Translations under genes and position numbers: made by a program | From: Gaiellaceae bacterium | GTDB taxonomy: Bacteria > Actinomycetota > Thermoleophilia > Gaiellales > Gaiellaceae | NCBI GenBank assembly: GCA_021323315.1 | Contig: JAJTCQ010000023.1 | Span: forward strand, 1-32,754 | DNA: 32,754 nucleotides | Direction: 5' to 3' | The notes under the pieces: generated by a model | Databases searched by the model: none | What the model saw: the letters and a program-made list of their open reading frames with translations, nothing else | Told to the model about the DNA's origin: nothing | Part shown: one piece after another, positions 15,292-24,450 of the stretch | How positions within the stretch are numbered: position 1 is the stretch's first letter | How the letters are laid out: each line of letters starts with the position of its first letter

Positions 15292-18200
15292 ATGGCCGCG
15301 CTCGACGTCCTCTCGCCCACGACGAGGACGTGGTTCGAGCGCGCGTTCGCGGGGCCGACCCCGGCACAGGAGCTCGGCTGGCCGGCGATCGCCGCGGGCG
15401 GGCACGTGCTCATCCAGGCGCCGACCGGCTCGGGCAAGACGCTCGCCGCATTCCTGCTCGGCCTCGACCGGCTGAACGCGTCTCCGGGAGAGGGGCTGCG
15501 GCTGCTCTACGTGTCGCCGCTCAAGGCGCTGAACTACGACATCGAGCGGAACCTCCGCAGTCCGCTGGCGGGGCTCGAGTCGAAGCTGCGCGTCGGCGTG
15601 CGCACGGGTGACACCCCGGCCGAGGAACGGCGCAGGATGCTGCGGACGCCACCCGACATCCTCATCACCACGCCCGAGTCGCTCTTCCTGCTCCTCACCT
15701 CGCAGGCGCGGGAGACGCTTCGCAGTGTCGAGACGGTGATCCTCGACGAGGTGCACGCCGTTGCGGGAACGAAGCGCGGCGCCCACCTCGCGCTCTCGCT
15801 CGAGCGGCTCGAGCACCTGGTCGACGCACCGTTCCAGCGCGTCGGCCTCTCCGCGACGCAGCGGCCGATGGAGGAGATCGGACGCTTCGTCGCCGGCACC
15901 GGACGCCAGGTACGGCTCGTGGATGCCGGGATCCGGAAGGAGCTGGATCTCCAGGTCGTCGTTCCCGTCGAGGACATGCGTGAGCTCGGGTCGACGTCGG
16001 AGCTGTCCGTGCCCCCGCTTGCGGACGGCGTCGAGATGGGCGTCGGCGTCGAGCGCTCGAGCCGCTCCATCTGGCCTTCGATCTACCCGGCGATCCTGGA
16101 GCTGGTGCGGCAGCACCGGTCGACGATCGTCTTCGTCAACAACCGGCGCCTGGCGGAGCGGCTTGCACTCCGCATCAACGAGCTCGCGGACGAGGAGCTG
16201 GCGCGCGCGCACCACGGCTCGCTTGCGCGCGAGCAGCGGATCGTGGTCGAGGAGCTCCTCAAGGCCGGTGAGATCCCGTGTCTCGTCGCGACGTCGTCGC
16301 TCGAGCTCGGCATCGACATGGGTGCAGTCGATCTCGTGATCCAGGTCGAGAGCCCGAAGTCGGTGGCGCGTGGCCTGCAGCGGGTCGGGCGTGCCGGGCA
16401 CGAGCTGCACTCCGTCTCGAAGGGCCGCATCTTCCCGAAGTTCCGCGCCGACCTCCTCGAGTCCGCCGTCGTCGCGCGGGCGATGCGCGCCGGGGAGATC
16501 GAGGAGACGCGCATCCCGCGCAACCCGCTCGACGTCCTCGCGCAGCAGATCGTCGCGATCTGCGCCGACGAGGAGGTCTCGGTCGACGAGCTCCACGACC
16601 TGGCTCGACGCGCATATCCGTTCGCCGAGCTCTCGCGCGCGCAGCTCGAGAACGTGCTCGACATGCTCGCCGGCCGTTATCCCTCCGACGAGTTCGCCGA
16701 GCTACGGCCGCGCATCGTCTGGGATCGCACCGGCGGCACGGTTCGCGGCCGAACGGGCGCGCGCAGGCTCGCAGTCACGAACGCCGGGACGATCCCCGAC
16801 CGTGGCCTCTTCGGCGTCTTCCTCGTGGACGGCGGCGGCCGTGTCGGCGAGCTCGACGAGGAGATGGTCTACGAGGCTCGCGAGGGACAGACGTTCGTGC
16901 TCGGCGCATCGACGTGGCGGATCGAGGACATCACGCGCGATCAGGTGCTCGTCTCGCCGGCGCCGGGTGTGCCGGGCATTGCGCCCTTCTGGAAGGGCGA
17001 AGGGGTCGGCCGGCCGGCAGAGCTGGGGGAGAAGATCGGGCGCACGTCCCGCGAGCTCGCCGCGCTCGCCGACGACGCCGCGATCGCGCGGGTCGAGGAC
17101 GCGTACGGGCTCGACCCGCTCGCCGCGCGTAACCTCGTGACGTTCCTGCGCGAACAGGAGTCGTCGACCGGCGTCGTCCCCTCCGACCGGACGATCGTGG
17201 TCGAGCGCTTCCGCGACGAGATCGGCGACTGGCGCGTCTGCATCCTCTCGCCGTTCGGCGGGCGGGTGCATGCGCCGTGGTCCATGGCGCTTCGGGCCCG
17301 GCTGCGTGACGCGCTCGGGCTCGACGTGCAGTCGCTGTGGTCCGACGACGGGATCGCACTGCACTTCCCGGACGCGGACACGCCGCCGCCGGTGGCGGAT
17401 CTCCTGCTCGAGCCCGACGAGATCGAGGAGCTGCTGCTCGGTGAGCTCGCGCAGTCCGCGCTGTACGGCTCGCGGTTCCGGGAGAACGCCGCGCGAGCAC
17501 TGCTGATTCCCCGACGACGCCCCGGCCAGCGGACGCCGCTCTGGCAGCAACGCCTCAAGGCGCAGAGCCTCCTGCAGGTCGCTCGCCGCTACCCGCAGTT
17601 CCCGATCGTGCTCGAGACGTTCCGCGAGTGCCTGCAGGACGTCTTCGACCTTCCCGCGCTGCACGGCATCCTCCGCGGGATCCAGACGCGCGAGCTCGCG
17701 GTGGCGGAGGTGGAGACGACATCCGCCTCGCCCTTCGCGTCGTCTCTCCTCTTCGACTACGTGGCGACCTATATGTACGAGGACGACACGCCGCCCGAGG
17801 AGCGTCGCGCGCAGGCGCTGTCGCTCGATCGCGACCTCCTGCGGGAGCTCATGGGCATCGAGGAGCTGCGCGAGCTACTCGACCTCGGCGCAATCGAGCA
17901 GGTCGACGCGTCGCTGCGGCCGCCGCCGCGGAACGTGGACGAGCTTCACGACCTCCTCCGGCGGTCGGGCCCGCTCGTCGACGGCGAGTACGACCGCGGC
18001 TACGCGGAGACGCTGCTGCGCGAGCGCCGCGCGATCCGTGTGAAGCTCGGCGACGTAGAGCTGCTCGCCGCCGTGGAGGACGCAGCTGTCGTCCGCGACG
18101 CCTTCGGTGTCGTACCCCCGGGGGGCGTGCCGAACGTCTTCCTGGAGCCCGTCGAGGAACCGCTCCGAGGCGTGCTGCGGCGTTACGCGCGGACGCACGG

Positions 18201-19587
18201 CCCCTTCACCACGGGACAGGTCGCAGACCGCTTCCTGCTCGAGGTGGCCACTGTCGAGGCGGAGCTCGGTGCGCTCGAGCTCGCCGACCAGCTGGTCCGC
18301 GGAGAGCTGCGGCCGGGGGGCTCCGAACGCGAGTGGTGCGATCCCGAGGTCCTGCGGCGCATCCGGCGCGCGACGCTCGCCGTCCTGCGACGCGAGGTCG
18401 AGCCGGCCGAGCAGGCTGCGTTCGGGCGCTTCCTGCCCGCGTGGCACGGGATCGGGCGGCGGCAGGGGCTGCGCGAGGCGCTCGTCCCGCTGCAGGGGCT
18501 CCCGCTCCCGGCGGCTCTTTGGGAGAGCGACGTCCTGCCGAGGCGCGCCCCCTCGTTCCGGCCCGCGGAGCTGGACGTGCTCTGCGCCTCGGGTGAGGTC
18601 GTATGGGTCGGCGCGGGGCTCGACCGCGTGGCGGTCTACTTCCGAGACGACGCGCCGCTCCTCGGGCCACCCCCGGGGGATCCCGCTTCGGAGGGCGAGG
18701 TCGCCGTCGCGATTCGCGCCGCCCTCGCCGAGCGGGCGCTCTTCTGGGCCGACCTCGTCTCTGCCACGGCGCTGCCCGCCGAGGACGTGCTCGCCGGCCT
18801 ATGGGAGCTCGTCTGGGCCGGCGAGGTCACGAACGACTCATGGGCGCCGCTGCGCGCCGCCCGGCGCTACGAGCTGCCGCGGCCGGACCGTGCCGGGCGA
18901 CGATTCGCGCGTACGCGCCGCACGGTCGCGTCGCCGACACAGGGGCGGTGGTCGCTCGCGTCGGGGCTCTTCGCGGAGACGACCGACCGCCGCGCGCTCG
19001 CCGAGCTCCTGCTCGAGCGGCAGGGCATCGTCACCCGAGATGGCGTGCGCGGTGAGGGAATCCGCGGCGGGTACGGCGCGGTGTACGCGGAGCTGAAGGC
19101 GCTCGAGACCCTTGGGGTCTGCCGGCGCGGCTACTTCGTCGAGGGTCTCGGCGGCGCGCAGTTCGCGCTTCCCGGGGCGGTCGAGCGGTTGCGGGAGCTC
19201 CGTGCTTCCCGGCAAGAAGAGGCGCCGGAGGCACTCGTACTCGCCGCTGCCGACCCGGCGCAGCCCTACGGCGCGGCACTGCCGTGGCCTCGGCGCTCGG
19301 GTGCACGGGCGGCACGCGTCGCCGGCGCATGGGTCGTGCTGCTCGACGGCGAGGCGGCGCTCTTCGTCGAGCGCGGGGGGCGTTCGCTCGCACCTCTGCG
19401 CGACCCGGACCCGGAGTGGCTGAGGCCGGCTCTCGCGGCACTCGTCGCGCACGTGCGGGCAGGCGGCGCGAAGCGGCTGGCGGTCGAGCGGTTCGACGGC
19501 GAAGCGGTGGCCGAGACCGAGGCGATGCAGCTCCTCGTCGAGGCCGGTTTCCTGGCCGGCCCACGCCGCGCGGTCCTCAGGCCGTAG
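15292..19587 (+). CDS. lhr: Lhr-type large ATP-dependent helicase
   Basis: 1431-aa superfamily 2 helicase of the Lhr (large helicase-related) type. Helicase landmarks are the Walker A motif APTGSGKT (43-50), motif Ib region LLYVSPLKALNYDIERNL, the DEVH box near 154, SAT in GLSATQRP, and domain 2 with SSLELGIDMGAVDLVIQ and LQRVGRAGHE (motif VI). A winged-helix and Lhr-specific beta domain follow to about residue 850, then a long C-terminal region as in full-length actinobacterial Lhr. The family translocates 3' to 5' on single-stranded DNA and is tied to DNA repair; the C-terminal domain of E. coli Lhr has been reported to be a DNA glycosylase. It is divergent from an HhH-GPD gene, matching that role. 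The frame is open upstream to 14731, but codes as a shadow there. Confidence 0.93.
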   Translation: MAALDVLSPTTRTWFERAFAGPTPAQELGWPAIAAGGHVLIQAPTGSGKTLAAFLLGLDRLNASPGEGLRLLYVSPLKALNYDIERNLRSPLAGLESKLRVGVRTGDTPAEERRRMLRTPPDILITTPESLFLLLTSQARETLRSVETVILDEVHAVAGTKRGAHLALSLERLEHLVDAPFQRVGLSATQRPMEEIGRFVAGTGRQVRLVDAGIRKELDLQVVVPVEDMRELGSTSELSVPPLADGVEMGVGVERSSRSIWPSIYPAILELVRQHRSTIVFVNNRRLAERLALRINELADEELARAHHGSLAREQRIVVEELLKAGEIPCLVATSSLELGIDMGAVDLVIQVESPKSVARGLQRVGRAGHELHSVSKGRIFPKFRADLLESAVVARAMRAGEIEETRIPRNPLDVLAQQIVAICADEEVSVDELHDLARRAYPFAELSRAQLENVLDMLAGRYPSDEFAELRPRIVWDRTGGTVRGRTGARRLAVTNAGTIPDRGLFGVFLVDGGGRVGELDEEMVYEAREGQTFVLGASTWRIEDITRDQVLVSPAPGVPGIAPFWKGEGVGRPAELGEKIGRTSRELAALADDAAIARVEDAYGLDPLAARNLVTFLREQESSTGVVPSDRTIVVERFRDEIGDWRVCILSPFGGRVHAPWSMALRARLRDALGLDVQSLWSDDGIALHFPDADTPPPVADLLLEPDEIEELLLGELAQSALYGSRFRENAARALLIPRRRPGQRTPLWQQRLKAQSLLQVARRYPQFPIVLETFRECLQDVFDLPALHGILRGIQTRELAVAEVETTSASPFASSLLFDYVATYMYEDDTPPEERRAQALSLDRDLLRELMGIEELRELLDLGAIEQVDASLRPPPRNVDELHDLLRRSGPLVDGEYDRGYAETLLRERRAIRVKLGDVELLAAVEDAAVVRDAFGVVPPGGVPNVFLEPVEEPLRGVLRRYARTHGPFTTGQVADRFLLEVATVEAELGALELADQLVRGELRPGGSEREWCDPEVLRRIRRATLAVLRREVEPAEQAAFGRFLPAWHGIGRRQGLREALVPLQGLPLPAALWESDVLPRRAPSFRPAELDVLCASGEVVWVGAGLDRVAVYFRDDAPLLGPPPGDPASEGEVAVAIRAALAERALFWADLVSATALPAEDVLAGLWELVWAGEVTNDSWAPLRAARRYELPRPDRAGRRFARTRRTVASPTQGRWSLASGLFAETTDRRALAELLLERQGIVTRDGVRGEGIRGGYGAVYAELKALETLGVCRRGYFVEGLGGAQFALPGAVERLRELRASRQEEAPEALVLAAADPAQPYGAALPWPRRSGARAARVAGAWVVLLDGEAALFVERGGRSLAPLRDPDPEWLRPALAALVAHVRAGGAKRLAVERFDGEAVAETEAMQLLVEAGFLAGPRRAVLRP

Positions 19588-19734
19588 CGGCTCCGGGTGC
19601 GCGCAGCACGCCTCGATCCAGGAGTCGGCGTGGAGGTTGCGGTAACGACGGAGTTCGCGCATGCGGGTTTGTCGTCCACCTCGACATCTGCCGCGGAAGA
19701 GAGGAGAGGAGGCTCGGGCCGCGTATCCGGAGAC
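19588..19734. other. Intergenic region after lhr, no confident gene
   Basis: 147 bp between the lhr stop and the next start. The plus-strand frame is open but its codon use is unlike the genes nearby. There is a small inverted repeat GCCG-tag-CGGC (19581-19591) over the lhr stop, too short for a confident terminator. On the minus strand, 19588-19662 reads like coding sequence from an ATG (MRELRRYRNLHADSWIEA) but runs on antisense into lhr without a stop, so I do not call it. Confidence 0.4.
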
Positions 19735-20955
19735 GTGGCCGTGCGTGCGCCTCATCTCTACCCGCTGCTCCGCGGCTTCGTGCTCGGCTCGTTCGTCGTG
19801 CTCGGCCGCGAGCTCGAGGAGGGCGCCCAGCTGCCGTTCGCCTTCGAGGAGCACGTCGAGCGGCGTGGGCCGTCGCTGTACGAGCTTCGGCCACTCGTAC
19901 GCGCGTTCATCGAGGAGCGCGAGCCGTTGCTGCGCGCCCGAGAGGATGCGCGGCTGGCGGTCGAGGAGCTCGGTCGCGAGCCTGCTGCGGCGATCTTCGC
20001 GCGCGCACACGCAGGCACGCGTGCGAGCGAGGAGGAGGCGCTCTTCCGGACCGTCCTGCTCGGGCTGCTGATCTCGACCGCAGAGGCTTGCGGCGGCTTC
20101 GACTGGGACGACGACGCCTTCGAGAGGGCCTATGCGGCGCTCGAGCACTCGCTCTTCGGCGAGCGCCGCAGGTACGTCGCGATCGCTCCGCTGACGGGAA
20201 TCTCGTCGACGAAGCAGGTCGATCTCGCACCCGCTCTGATCATGCGGCCGTTCGTCGCGGGCGAGCTCGCGACGCACTGGCCCGAGTCGCGGGGCTTGCT
20301 GCCGCGCGACTTCGGCCGGGAGCTCGACCGCTCGTCCGTCCTCGAGCTTCGCAGCGAGCTCGATGCGGGCGCCGCGCCGCCCGACGCGGCTGCCGAGTTC
20401 GCCGACGCGGTCAGCGCGCTCCGGCTCTCGACGATGGCCGCGGTCGCGGCCGGGCCCGTGATGTTCGAGACGCTCGACGGCCGTCCCTTCGGGATCCAGC
20501 CGGTGCTGCCGATCGCCGCGACACAGCCGCCCGGCGAGCCGTCCCGACTCGACGCTTTCCGGACACCGATCGCGGTCGACGTCCTGGCCGCGCTCGGCGA
20601 TGCGGACGGAGATCCCGGGCTCGCTGACGCCCTCGATCGGTGGGAGCTGTCCCTGTTCCAGTCGGAGCCGTTTCGCTCGGAGCAGCTCCGCGCTGCGCTC
20701 TGCTCACTGCTCGGTGACACGTGGCCGATGCGCTGCTGCATCCTGCTTGCCGAGGACCCGACGGCCCGGGAGGAGCTCTACGGCGAGCTGACCGCGCTCG
20801 CTGCCGGCGACCCGGGGAACGGGGCAGTCGACGCTGCCCGCCGGGCGGTCGTCGCCGTCCTGCGGTCGCGCGACCGGGATCGCCTCGCTCACGAGCTCGA
20901 CCGCGAGCTGCTCGGCCTCGGCCGGCAGCGCGAGCCGCACGCGATCGCCGTCTGA
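19735..20955 (+). CDS. Hypothetical protein, unrecognised family
   Basis: 406-aa soluble protein that I do not recognise. It is rich in Glu, Leu and Ala, predicted mostly helical by eye, and without a signal peptide. Visible features are PHLYPLLRGFVLGSFVVLGRE near the start, a CGGFDWDDDAFERAYAALEH segment near the middle, AIAPLTGISSTKQVDLAPAL, and an MRCCILLAEDP segment near the C-terminus. Codon use with strong GC at third positions starts at about 19741. In-frame GTG codons lie at 19735 and 19741; TATCCG is just upstream of the first, so either may be right. The gene follows lhr in the same direction, but 147 bp separates them and no shared function is implied. Confidence 0.75.
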   Translation: MAVRAPHLYPLLRGFVLGSFVVLGRELEEGAQLPFAFEEHVERRGPSLYELRPLVRAFIEEREPLLRAREDARLAVEELGREPAAAIFARAHAGTRASEEEALFRTVLLGLLISTAEACGGFDWDDDAFERAYAALEHSLFGERRRYVAIAPLTGISSTKQVDLAPALIMRPFVAGELATHWPESRGLLPRDFGRELDRSSVLELRSELDAGAAPPDAAAEFADAVSALRLSTMAAVAAGPVMFETLDGRPFGIQPVLPIAATQPPGEPSRLDAFRTPIAVDVLAALGDADGDPGLADALDRWELSLFQSEPFRSEQLRAALCSLLGDTWPMRCCILLAEDPTAREELYGELTALAAGDPGNGAVDAARRAVVAVLRSRDRDRLAHELDRELLGLGRQREPHAIAV

Positions 20956-21010
20956 CGCGTCGTCACTGATCCGGCTCGGACCTGTTACCCGGACGCGAGC
21001 GGGACGGGGT

Positions 21011-21016
21011 TACGGT
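21011..21016 (+). promoter_or_regulatory. Probable -10 element for the 68-aa gene and bicupin
   Basis: TACGGT ends exactly 6 nt before the GTG at 21023 with no Shine-Dalgarno sequence. It supports the reality of the small gene and would drive the coupled bicupin gene. Confidence 0.6.
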
Positions 21017-21022
21017 CGAAGC

Positions 21023-21229
21023 GTGGACGAGTCCGAGGTGGTTCTCGAGCGACTCGCGAGGATCGAGGCCCTCGACGGCGCCGGCGCGTCCACGGCCGAG
21101 CTCGTCGAGGAGCTACGGGCGCTCCTCGCCGAGGCCGAGGCATGGTCGCGCCGGGAGGGAGGAGAGGCCGGAGCGCGCGCGGTCGACGACCTCCGCCACG
21201 CGCTTGCGCGTGACATGATCGCCATGTGA
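21023..21229 (+). CDS. Small acidic helical protein, function unknown
   Basis: 68-aa protein beginning DESEVVLERLARIEALD and including TAELVEELRALLAEAEAW, which would form amphipathic helices or a short coiled coil. It is not recognised. Three things make it credible: a TACGGT hexamer at exactly 6 nt from its GTG, codon use like its neighbours, and a 4-nt overlap (GTGA) of its stop with the start of the bicupin gene, implying translational coupling. It may be a partner or regulator of the bicupin protein. Confidence 0.7.
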   Translation: MDESEVVLERLARIEALDGAGASTAELVEELRALLAEAEAWSRREGGEAGARAVDDLRHALARDMIAM

Positions 21230-22167
21230 TCTCGCACTGGGACGAGGTGCGGACCTGGCGCGGCGAGCGGGGCCACATCGCGGGCACGTGGTCGAGCGGG
21301 CGTTCGTCGAGCACGGTCGGCGCCAAGCGGATCGAGATCGATCCGGACATGTGGTCGACGCCGCTCCACCTGGAAGGCTCCGAGGAGGAGGTCTTCTGGG
21401 TGCTCGACGGCTCGGGCACGTCGGTGCAGTGGGAGGGGGAGGAGACCCGCGCCTACGAGGTGCGGGTGGGCGACTGCCTCGTGCACCTCGCGCTCGACAA
21501 CGCGCACACGCTCCACGCGGGGCCGGACGGGCTGGACGTCATCGCGTTCGGCCAGCGGACGTACGCCCCCGGCGTCACGTGGCTTCCTCGTGCCGGAGTT
21601 GCGTGGCTCGGGGAGACGTGGGCGCCCGTCGGCGCCGACGAGGATCACCCCTGGACGCGCGAGGCGGCGGCCGGTCCGCCTGAGATCTCCGAACTCTCGC
21701 CGCGTCCCGCGAACATCGTCAACGTCGCCGACCTCGAGCCAGTCGAGCGCGAGACCGCCACGATCGGACGGCGCGTGCGGTTTCCCGGGCGCGAGGCGGG
21801 CTCGAAGCGAACGGGCCTACGCCACTCGGAAGTCCTGCCCGGCAAGCTGAGCTCACCGCCGCACTCCCACTCGCTGGAGGAGGAGATCTTCGTCGTGCTG
21901 GACGGCACCGGCGACCTCCTGCTCTGGGAGGAAGCCGGGGTAGAAGAGCATCCCGTGCGAGCAGGTTCGATCGTCGTCCGCCCGCCCTCGACAGGTGTCG
22001 CTCACTCGTTCAGAGGGGGCGAGGACGGAATGACGCTTCTCATGTACGGCCCCCGTGAGCCCGGCGAGGTCTGCCATTACCCGCGCTCGGGGAAGGTGTA
22101 CTTCGTCGGCCTCGGCCTCGTCACACGCGTCGGCGAGCAGCTCGACTACTGGGAAGGCGAGGATTGA
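21226..22167 (+). CDS. Bicupin (two-cupin-domain) protein
   Basis: 313-aa protein with two cupin barrels. The second is complete: HSHSLEEEIFVVLDGTGD carries the HxH and Glu of motif 1, and RPPSTGVAHSF the His of motif 2, so a metal ion is expected there. The first (HLEGSEEEVFWVLDGSG, then LALDNAHTLHAG) has only one His in motif 1, with Glu in place of the second, and may bind metal weakly or not at all. Cytoplasmic; no signal peptide. The GTG start overlaps the 68-aa gene by GTGA. Cupins include dioxygenases, isomerases and small-molecule binding proteins; the substrate is unknown. Confidence 0.85.
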   Translation: MISHWDEVRTWRGERGHIAGTWSSGRSSSTVGAKRIEIDPDMWSTPLHLEGSEEEVFWVLDGSGTSVQWEGEETRAYEVRVGDCLVHLALDNAHTLHAGPDGLDVIAFGQRTYAPGVTWLPRAGVAWLGETWAPVGADEDHPWTREAAAGPPEISELSPRPANIVNVADLEPVERETATIGRRVRFPGREAGSKRTGLRHSEVLPGKLSSPPHSHSLEEEIFVVLDGTGDLLLWEEAGVEEHPVRAGSIVVRPPSTGVAHSFRGGEDGMTLLMYGPREPGEVCHYPRSGKVYFVGLGLVTRVGEQLDYWEGED

Positions 22168-22213
22168 TCGGGGCGGAAGGAGTTTCGCCAGCCGCCGGGA
22201 AGGGGGAGCGGTC

Positions 22214-23449
22214 ATGGCCTTGTCTCGCCTCCTCCCGCGGCTCCAGCCGCGCCCAGAGCCACTCGCGGAGCCGGTCGAGGAGCCGCCCGCTGCCCCGGTC
22301 GAGGATTCTCCGCGGCTCCAGGCCGTGCCGGAGCCCGCTCCCGCACCGGAAGCCGAGGGCGCGCTGATGGCGAACGTCATCGTGCTGGCCAACCAGAAAG
22401 GCGGTGTCGCGAAGACGACGACGACCCTGAACCTCGGCGTGGCTCTGCGCGAGCTGGGACACCGCGTCCTGGTGATCGACCTCGATCCGCAGGGCAACCT
22501 CACGATGAGCCAGGGGATGAATCCCGACGCGATCGACCGCTCGATGTTCGACGTCCTCGTCCACCGGGTCCCGATCTCCGACGTGATCCAGACCGTCGAG
22601 GTCGACGTCGCCGTCGCTTCGATCGACCTCGCAGGCGCGGAGCTCGCGCTGTCTGCGCTCATCGGCCGCGAGCGCGCGCTCGAGAAGGCACTCGTCGAGG
22701 TGCGCGACCGGTACGACTACATCCTCATCGACACGCCGCCGTCCCTGGGCCTGCTGACGATCAACGCGTTCGTCGCGGCCGACGCGGTCATCGTGCCCGT
22801 CCAGTGCGAGTACCTGTCGCTGCGCGGCCTCGTCCAGCTGGAGAACACGCTGGCGATGGTGCGCGAGAACCTCAACCCGAGGGTGCACGTGCAAGGCATC
22901 GTTCCGACGATGTACGACGGACGGACCCTGCATGCACGCGAGGCGATCGAGATCCTCGAGGAGCACTTCGGCGACCTCGTCTACGACACCCGCATCCGCA
23001 AGACCGTGCGCTACGCGGAGGCGCCCGTGAAGGGGAGCTCCGTCCTCAAGTACGAGCCGTCGGGGCCGGCCGCCCAGGCGTACCGCGATCTCGCGAAGGA
23101 GGTCGCAAGACCGAGGCCGCGCAGCGCTCGCAGGGCGAGGCCGAACCGGCTGCGCCGCCTTCCGAGGAGGACGCGCGCGCCCAGGCCGCACTCGACGAGA
23201 CCGTCGAGCACGTCCCCGACTTCGCGAAGGAAGCGGTCACCGAGCCCGTCGCCGAGGCCGTTCCCGCTGTACATCCGGTGGAGCTCGAGGACGAGGACAT
23301 CCCGGCCGAGGCCGCCGCGTCGCGCGCCGCCGCCCGCTACTTCCAGACGATGCTCGAGCCGGCGCCGCGACTCCACCGCGTGCCGCCGCCCAAGGGCTCC
23401 GCGTACATCGCCGCGATCCGTGTCGTCGGCGTCGGCGGCGCCGGGCTGA
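22214..23449 (+). CDS. ParA/MinD-type ATPase, running by frame change into FtsZ
   Basis: P-loop ATPase of the ParA family. An N-terminal Pro/Glu-rich stretch (residues 1-51) precedes the ATPase, which opens at residue 52 with the deviant Walker A signature KGGVAKTT (62-69), has [12 protein letters not shown] (A' motif), and [15 protein letters not shown] (Walker B). The ATPase ends near YRDLAKEV at about 23104. Beyond this point the frame becomes Arg/Pro-rich (shadow coding) and stops only at 23449, while the reading frame one base back codes well, with no start codon of its own, and leads directly into FtsZ. The last third of the listed CDS is therefore unlikely to be the true protein. ATG 22214 is preceded by AGGGGGAG. 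The role would be spatial organisation of chromosome or division site. Confidence 0.75.
   Translation: MALSRLLPRLQPRPEPLAEPVEEPPAAPVEDSPRLQAVPEPAPAPEAEGALMANVIVLANQKGGVAKTTTTLNLGVALRELGHRVLVIDLDPQGNLTMSQGMNPDAIDRSMFDVLVHRVPISDVIQTVEVDVAVASIDLAGAELALSALIGRERALEKALVEVRDRYDYILIDTPPSLGLLTINAFVAADAVIVPVQCEYLSLRGLVQLENTLAMVRENLNPRVHVQGIVPTMYDGRTLHAREAIEILEEHFGDLVYDTRIRKTVRYAEAPVKGSSVLKYEPSGPAAQAYRDLAKEVARPRPRSARRARPNRLRRLPRRTRAPRPHSTRPSSTSPTSRRKRSPSPSPRPFPLYIRWSSRTRTSRPRPPRRAPPPATSRRCSSRRRDSTACRRPRAPRTSPRSVSSASAAPG
23096..23110 (+). other. Frame junction between parA and the ftsZ frame
   Basis: Good coding shifts from the parA frame to the ftsZ frame at about 23104. The sequence contains AAGGAGG at 23096-23102, a perfect Shine-Dalgarno-like string, but no start codon follows at a usable distance and I see no slippery heptamer. 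Adding one base after 23106 would restore a single frame (…KEVAKTEAAQ…). Confidence 0.65.
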
Positions 23450-24423
23450 ACGCGATTCACCGGATGATCGACGCGGGCATCGCGCAGGTCGACTTCATCG
23501 CCGTGAACACCGACAGGCAGGCGCTCGCGATCTCCGACGCTCCGACGAAGATCTCGATCGGCGAGGGGCTGACCCAGGGCCTCGGCTCGGGCGCCGACCC
23601 CTCGGTCGGTCGGGCCGCCGCCGAGGAGGCGACGGACCAGCTGCGTGCAACCCTGCGCGGCTCCGACATGGTCTTCGTCACGGCAGGCGAGGGCGGCGGC
23701 ACCGGTACGGGAGCCGCACCGGTGGTCGCGCGCATCGCGCGCGAGCTCGGGGCGCTCACGGTCGGGATCGTCACGACGCCGTTCCGGTTCGAGGGCACGC
23801 GCCGCCGGGCTGCCGCGGACAGCGGCGTGGAGGAGCTGCGCGCCGCGTGCGACACCGTCATCGTCATCCCGAACGACCGCCTGCTCGAGGTGCTCGACCG
23901 CTCGACGTCGATGATCGACGCGTTCAAGATCGCCGACGACGTCCTCCGCCAGGGCGTCCAGGGCATCTGCGACCTGATCACGACACCGGGTCTCATCAAC
24001 CTCGACTTCGCCGACGTGCGAACCGTCATGCAGGACGCGGGGTCGGCGCTCATGGGCATCGGCTACGCGACGGGGCCGAACCGCGCCCGCGAGGCTGCCG
24101 AGCGCGCTCTCGGATCGCCGCTGATCGATGCCGAGATCGTTCGCGCGCGCGGCATCCTGCTCTCGATTTCCGGCGGCGACGACCTCTCGCTCGTCGAGGT
24201 CAACGAGGCGGCCGAGGTCGTGCGCCAGACGGCGACGGACGAGACGAACATCATCTTCGGCGCGACCGTCGACCCGCGGCTAACGGGCCAGGTCTGGGTG
24301 ACGGTCGTCGCGACCGGGCTCGGAGGCATGCGACGGCGCGCCGGCGGGCCCGTGTTCGAAGTGACCTCGCGGGAAGGCCACGCGAGCGATCCCGAGCTTC
24401 CCTCGTTCCTGAACACCGGCTAG
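23350..24423 (+). CDS. ftsZ: Cell division GTPase FtsZ
   Basis: Tubulin-like GTPase that polymerises to form the division ring. Core features are [14 protein letters not shown] at the N-terminus, NTDRQAL, the tubulin signature GGGTGTG (115-121), FRFEGTRRR, and the T7 loop [10 protein letters not shown] (from Asn217) with the catalytic acidic residues. The ending [10 protein letters not shown] resembles the C-terminal peptide that binds partner proteins, after an unusually short linker. Length from ATG 23350 is 357 aa. In-frame GTG codons at 23278 and 23380 are alternatives, and good coding in the same frame continues upstream to 23104 without a start. It lies outside the usual division gene cluster, next to parA. 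Confidence 0.9.
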   Translation: MLEPAPRLHRVPPPKGSAYIAAIRVVGVGGAGLNAIHRMIDAGIAQVDFIAVNTDRQALAISDAPTKISIGEGLTQGLGSGADPSVGRAAAEEATDQLRATLRGSDMVFVTAGEGGGTGTGAAPVVARIARELGALTVGIVTTPFRFEGTRRRAAADSGVEELRAACDTVIVIPNDRLLEVLDRSTSMIDAFKIADDVLRQGVQGICDLITTPGLINLDFADVRTVMQDAGSALMGIGYATGPNRAREAAERALGSPLIDAEIVRARGILLSISGGDDLSLVEVNEAAEVVRQTATDETNIIFGATVDPRLTGQVWVTVVATGLGGMRRRAGGPVFEVTSREGHASDPELPSFLNTG

Positions 24424-24438
24424 CGCCCGCAGCCGCAG

Positions 24439-24444
24439 TACGGT
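24439..24444 (+). promoter_or_regulatory. Probable -10 element for the gamma-glutamyltransferase gene
   Basis: TACGGT ends 6 nt before the ATG at 24451, with no Shine-Dalgarno sequence between. Same geometry as several other genes in the window. Confidence 0.55.
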
Positions 24445-24450
24445 TTCCGG

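Noticed and set aside
23096-23110. Programmed frameshifting at AAGGAGG
   Set aside because: No slippery heptamer is visible, so a simple one-base indel is more economical; kept only as an alternative.
23105-23449. Arg/Pro-rich C-terminal tail of ParA in its own frame
   Set aside because: Codon use is that of a shadow frame and the other frame codes well; I treat it as an artefact of the frame change.
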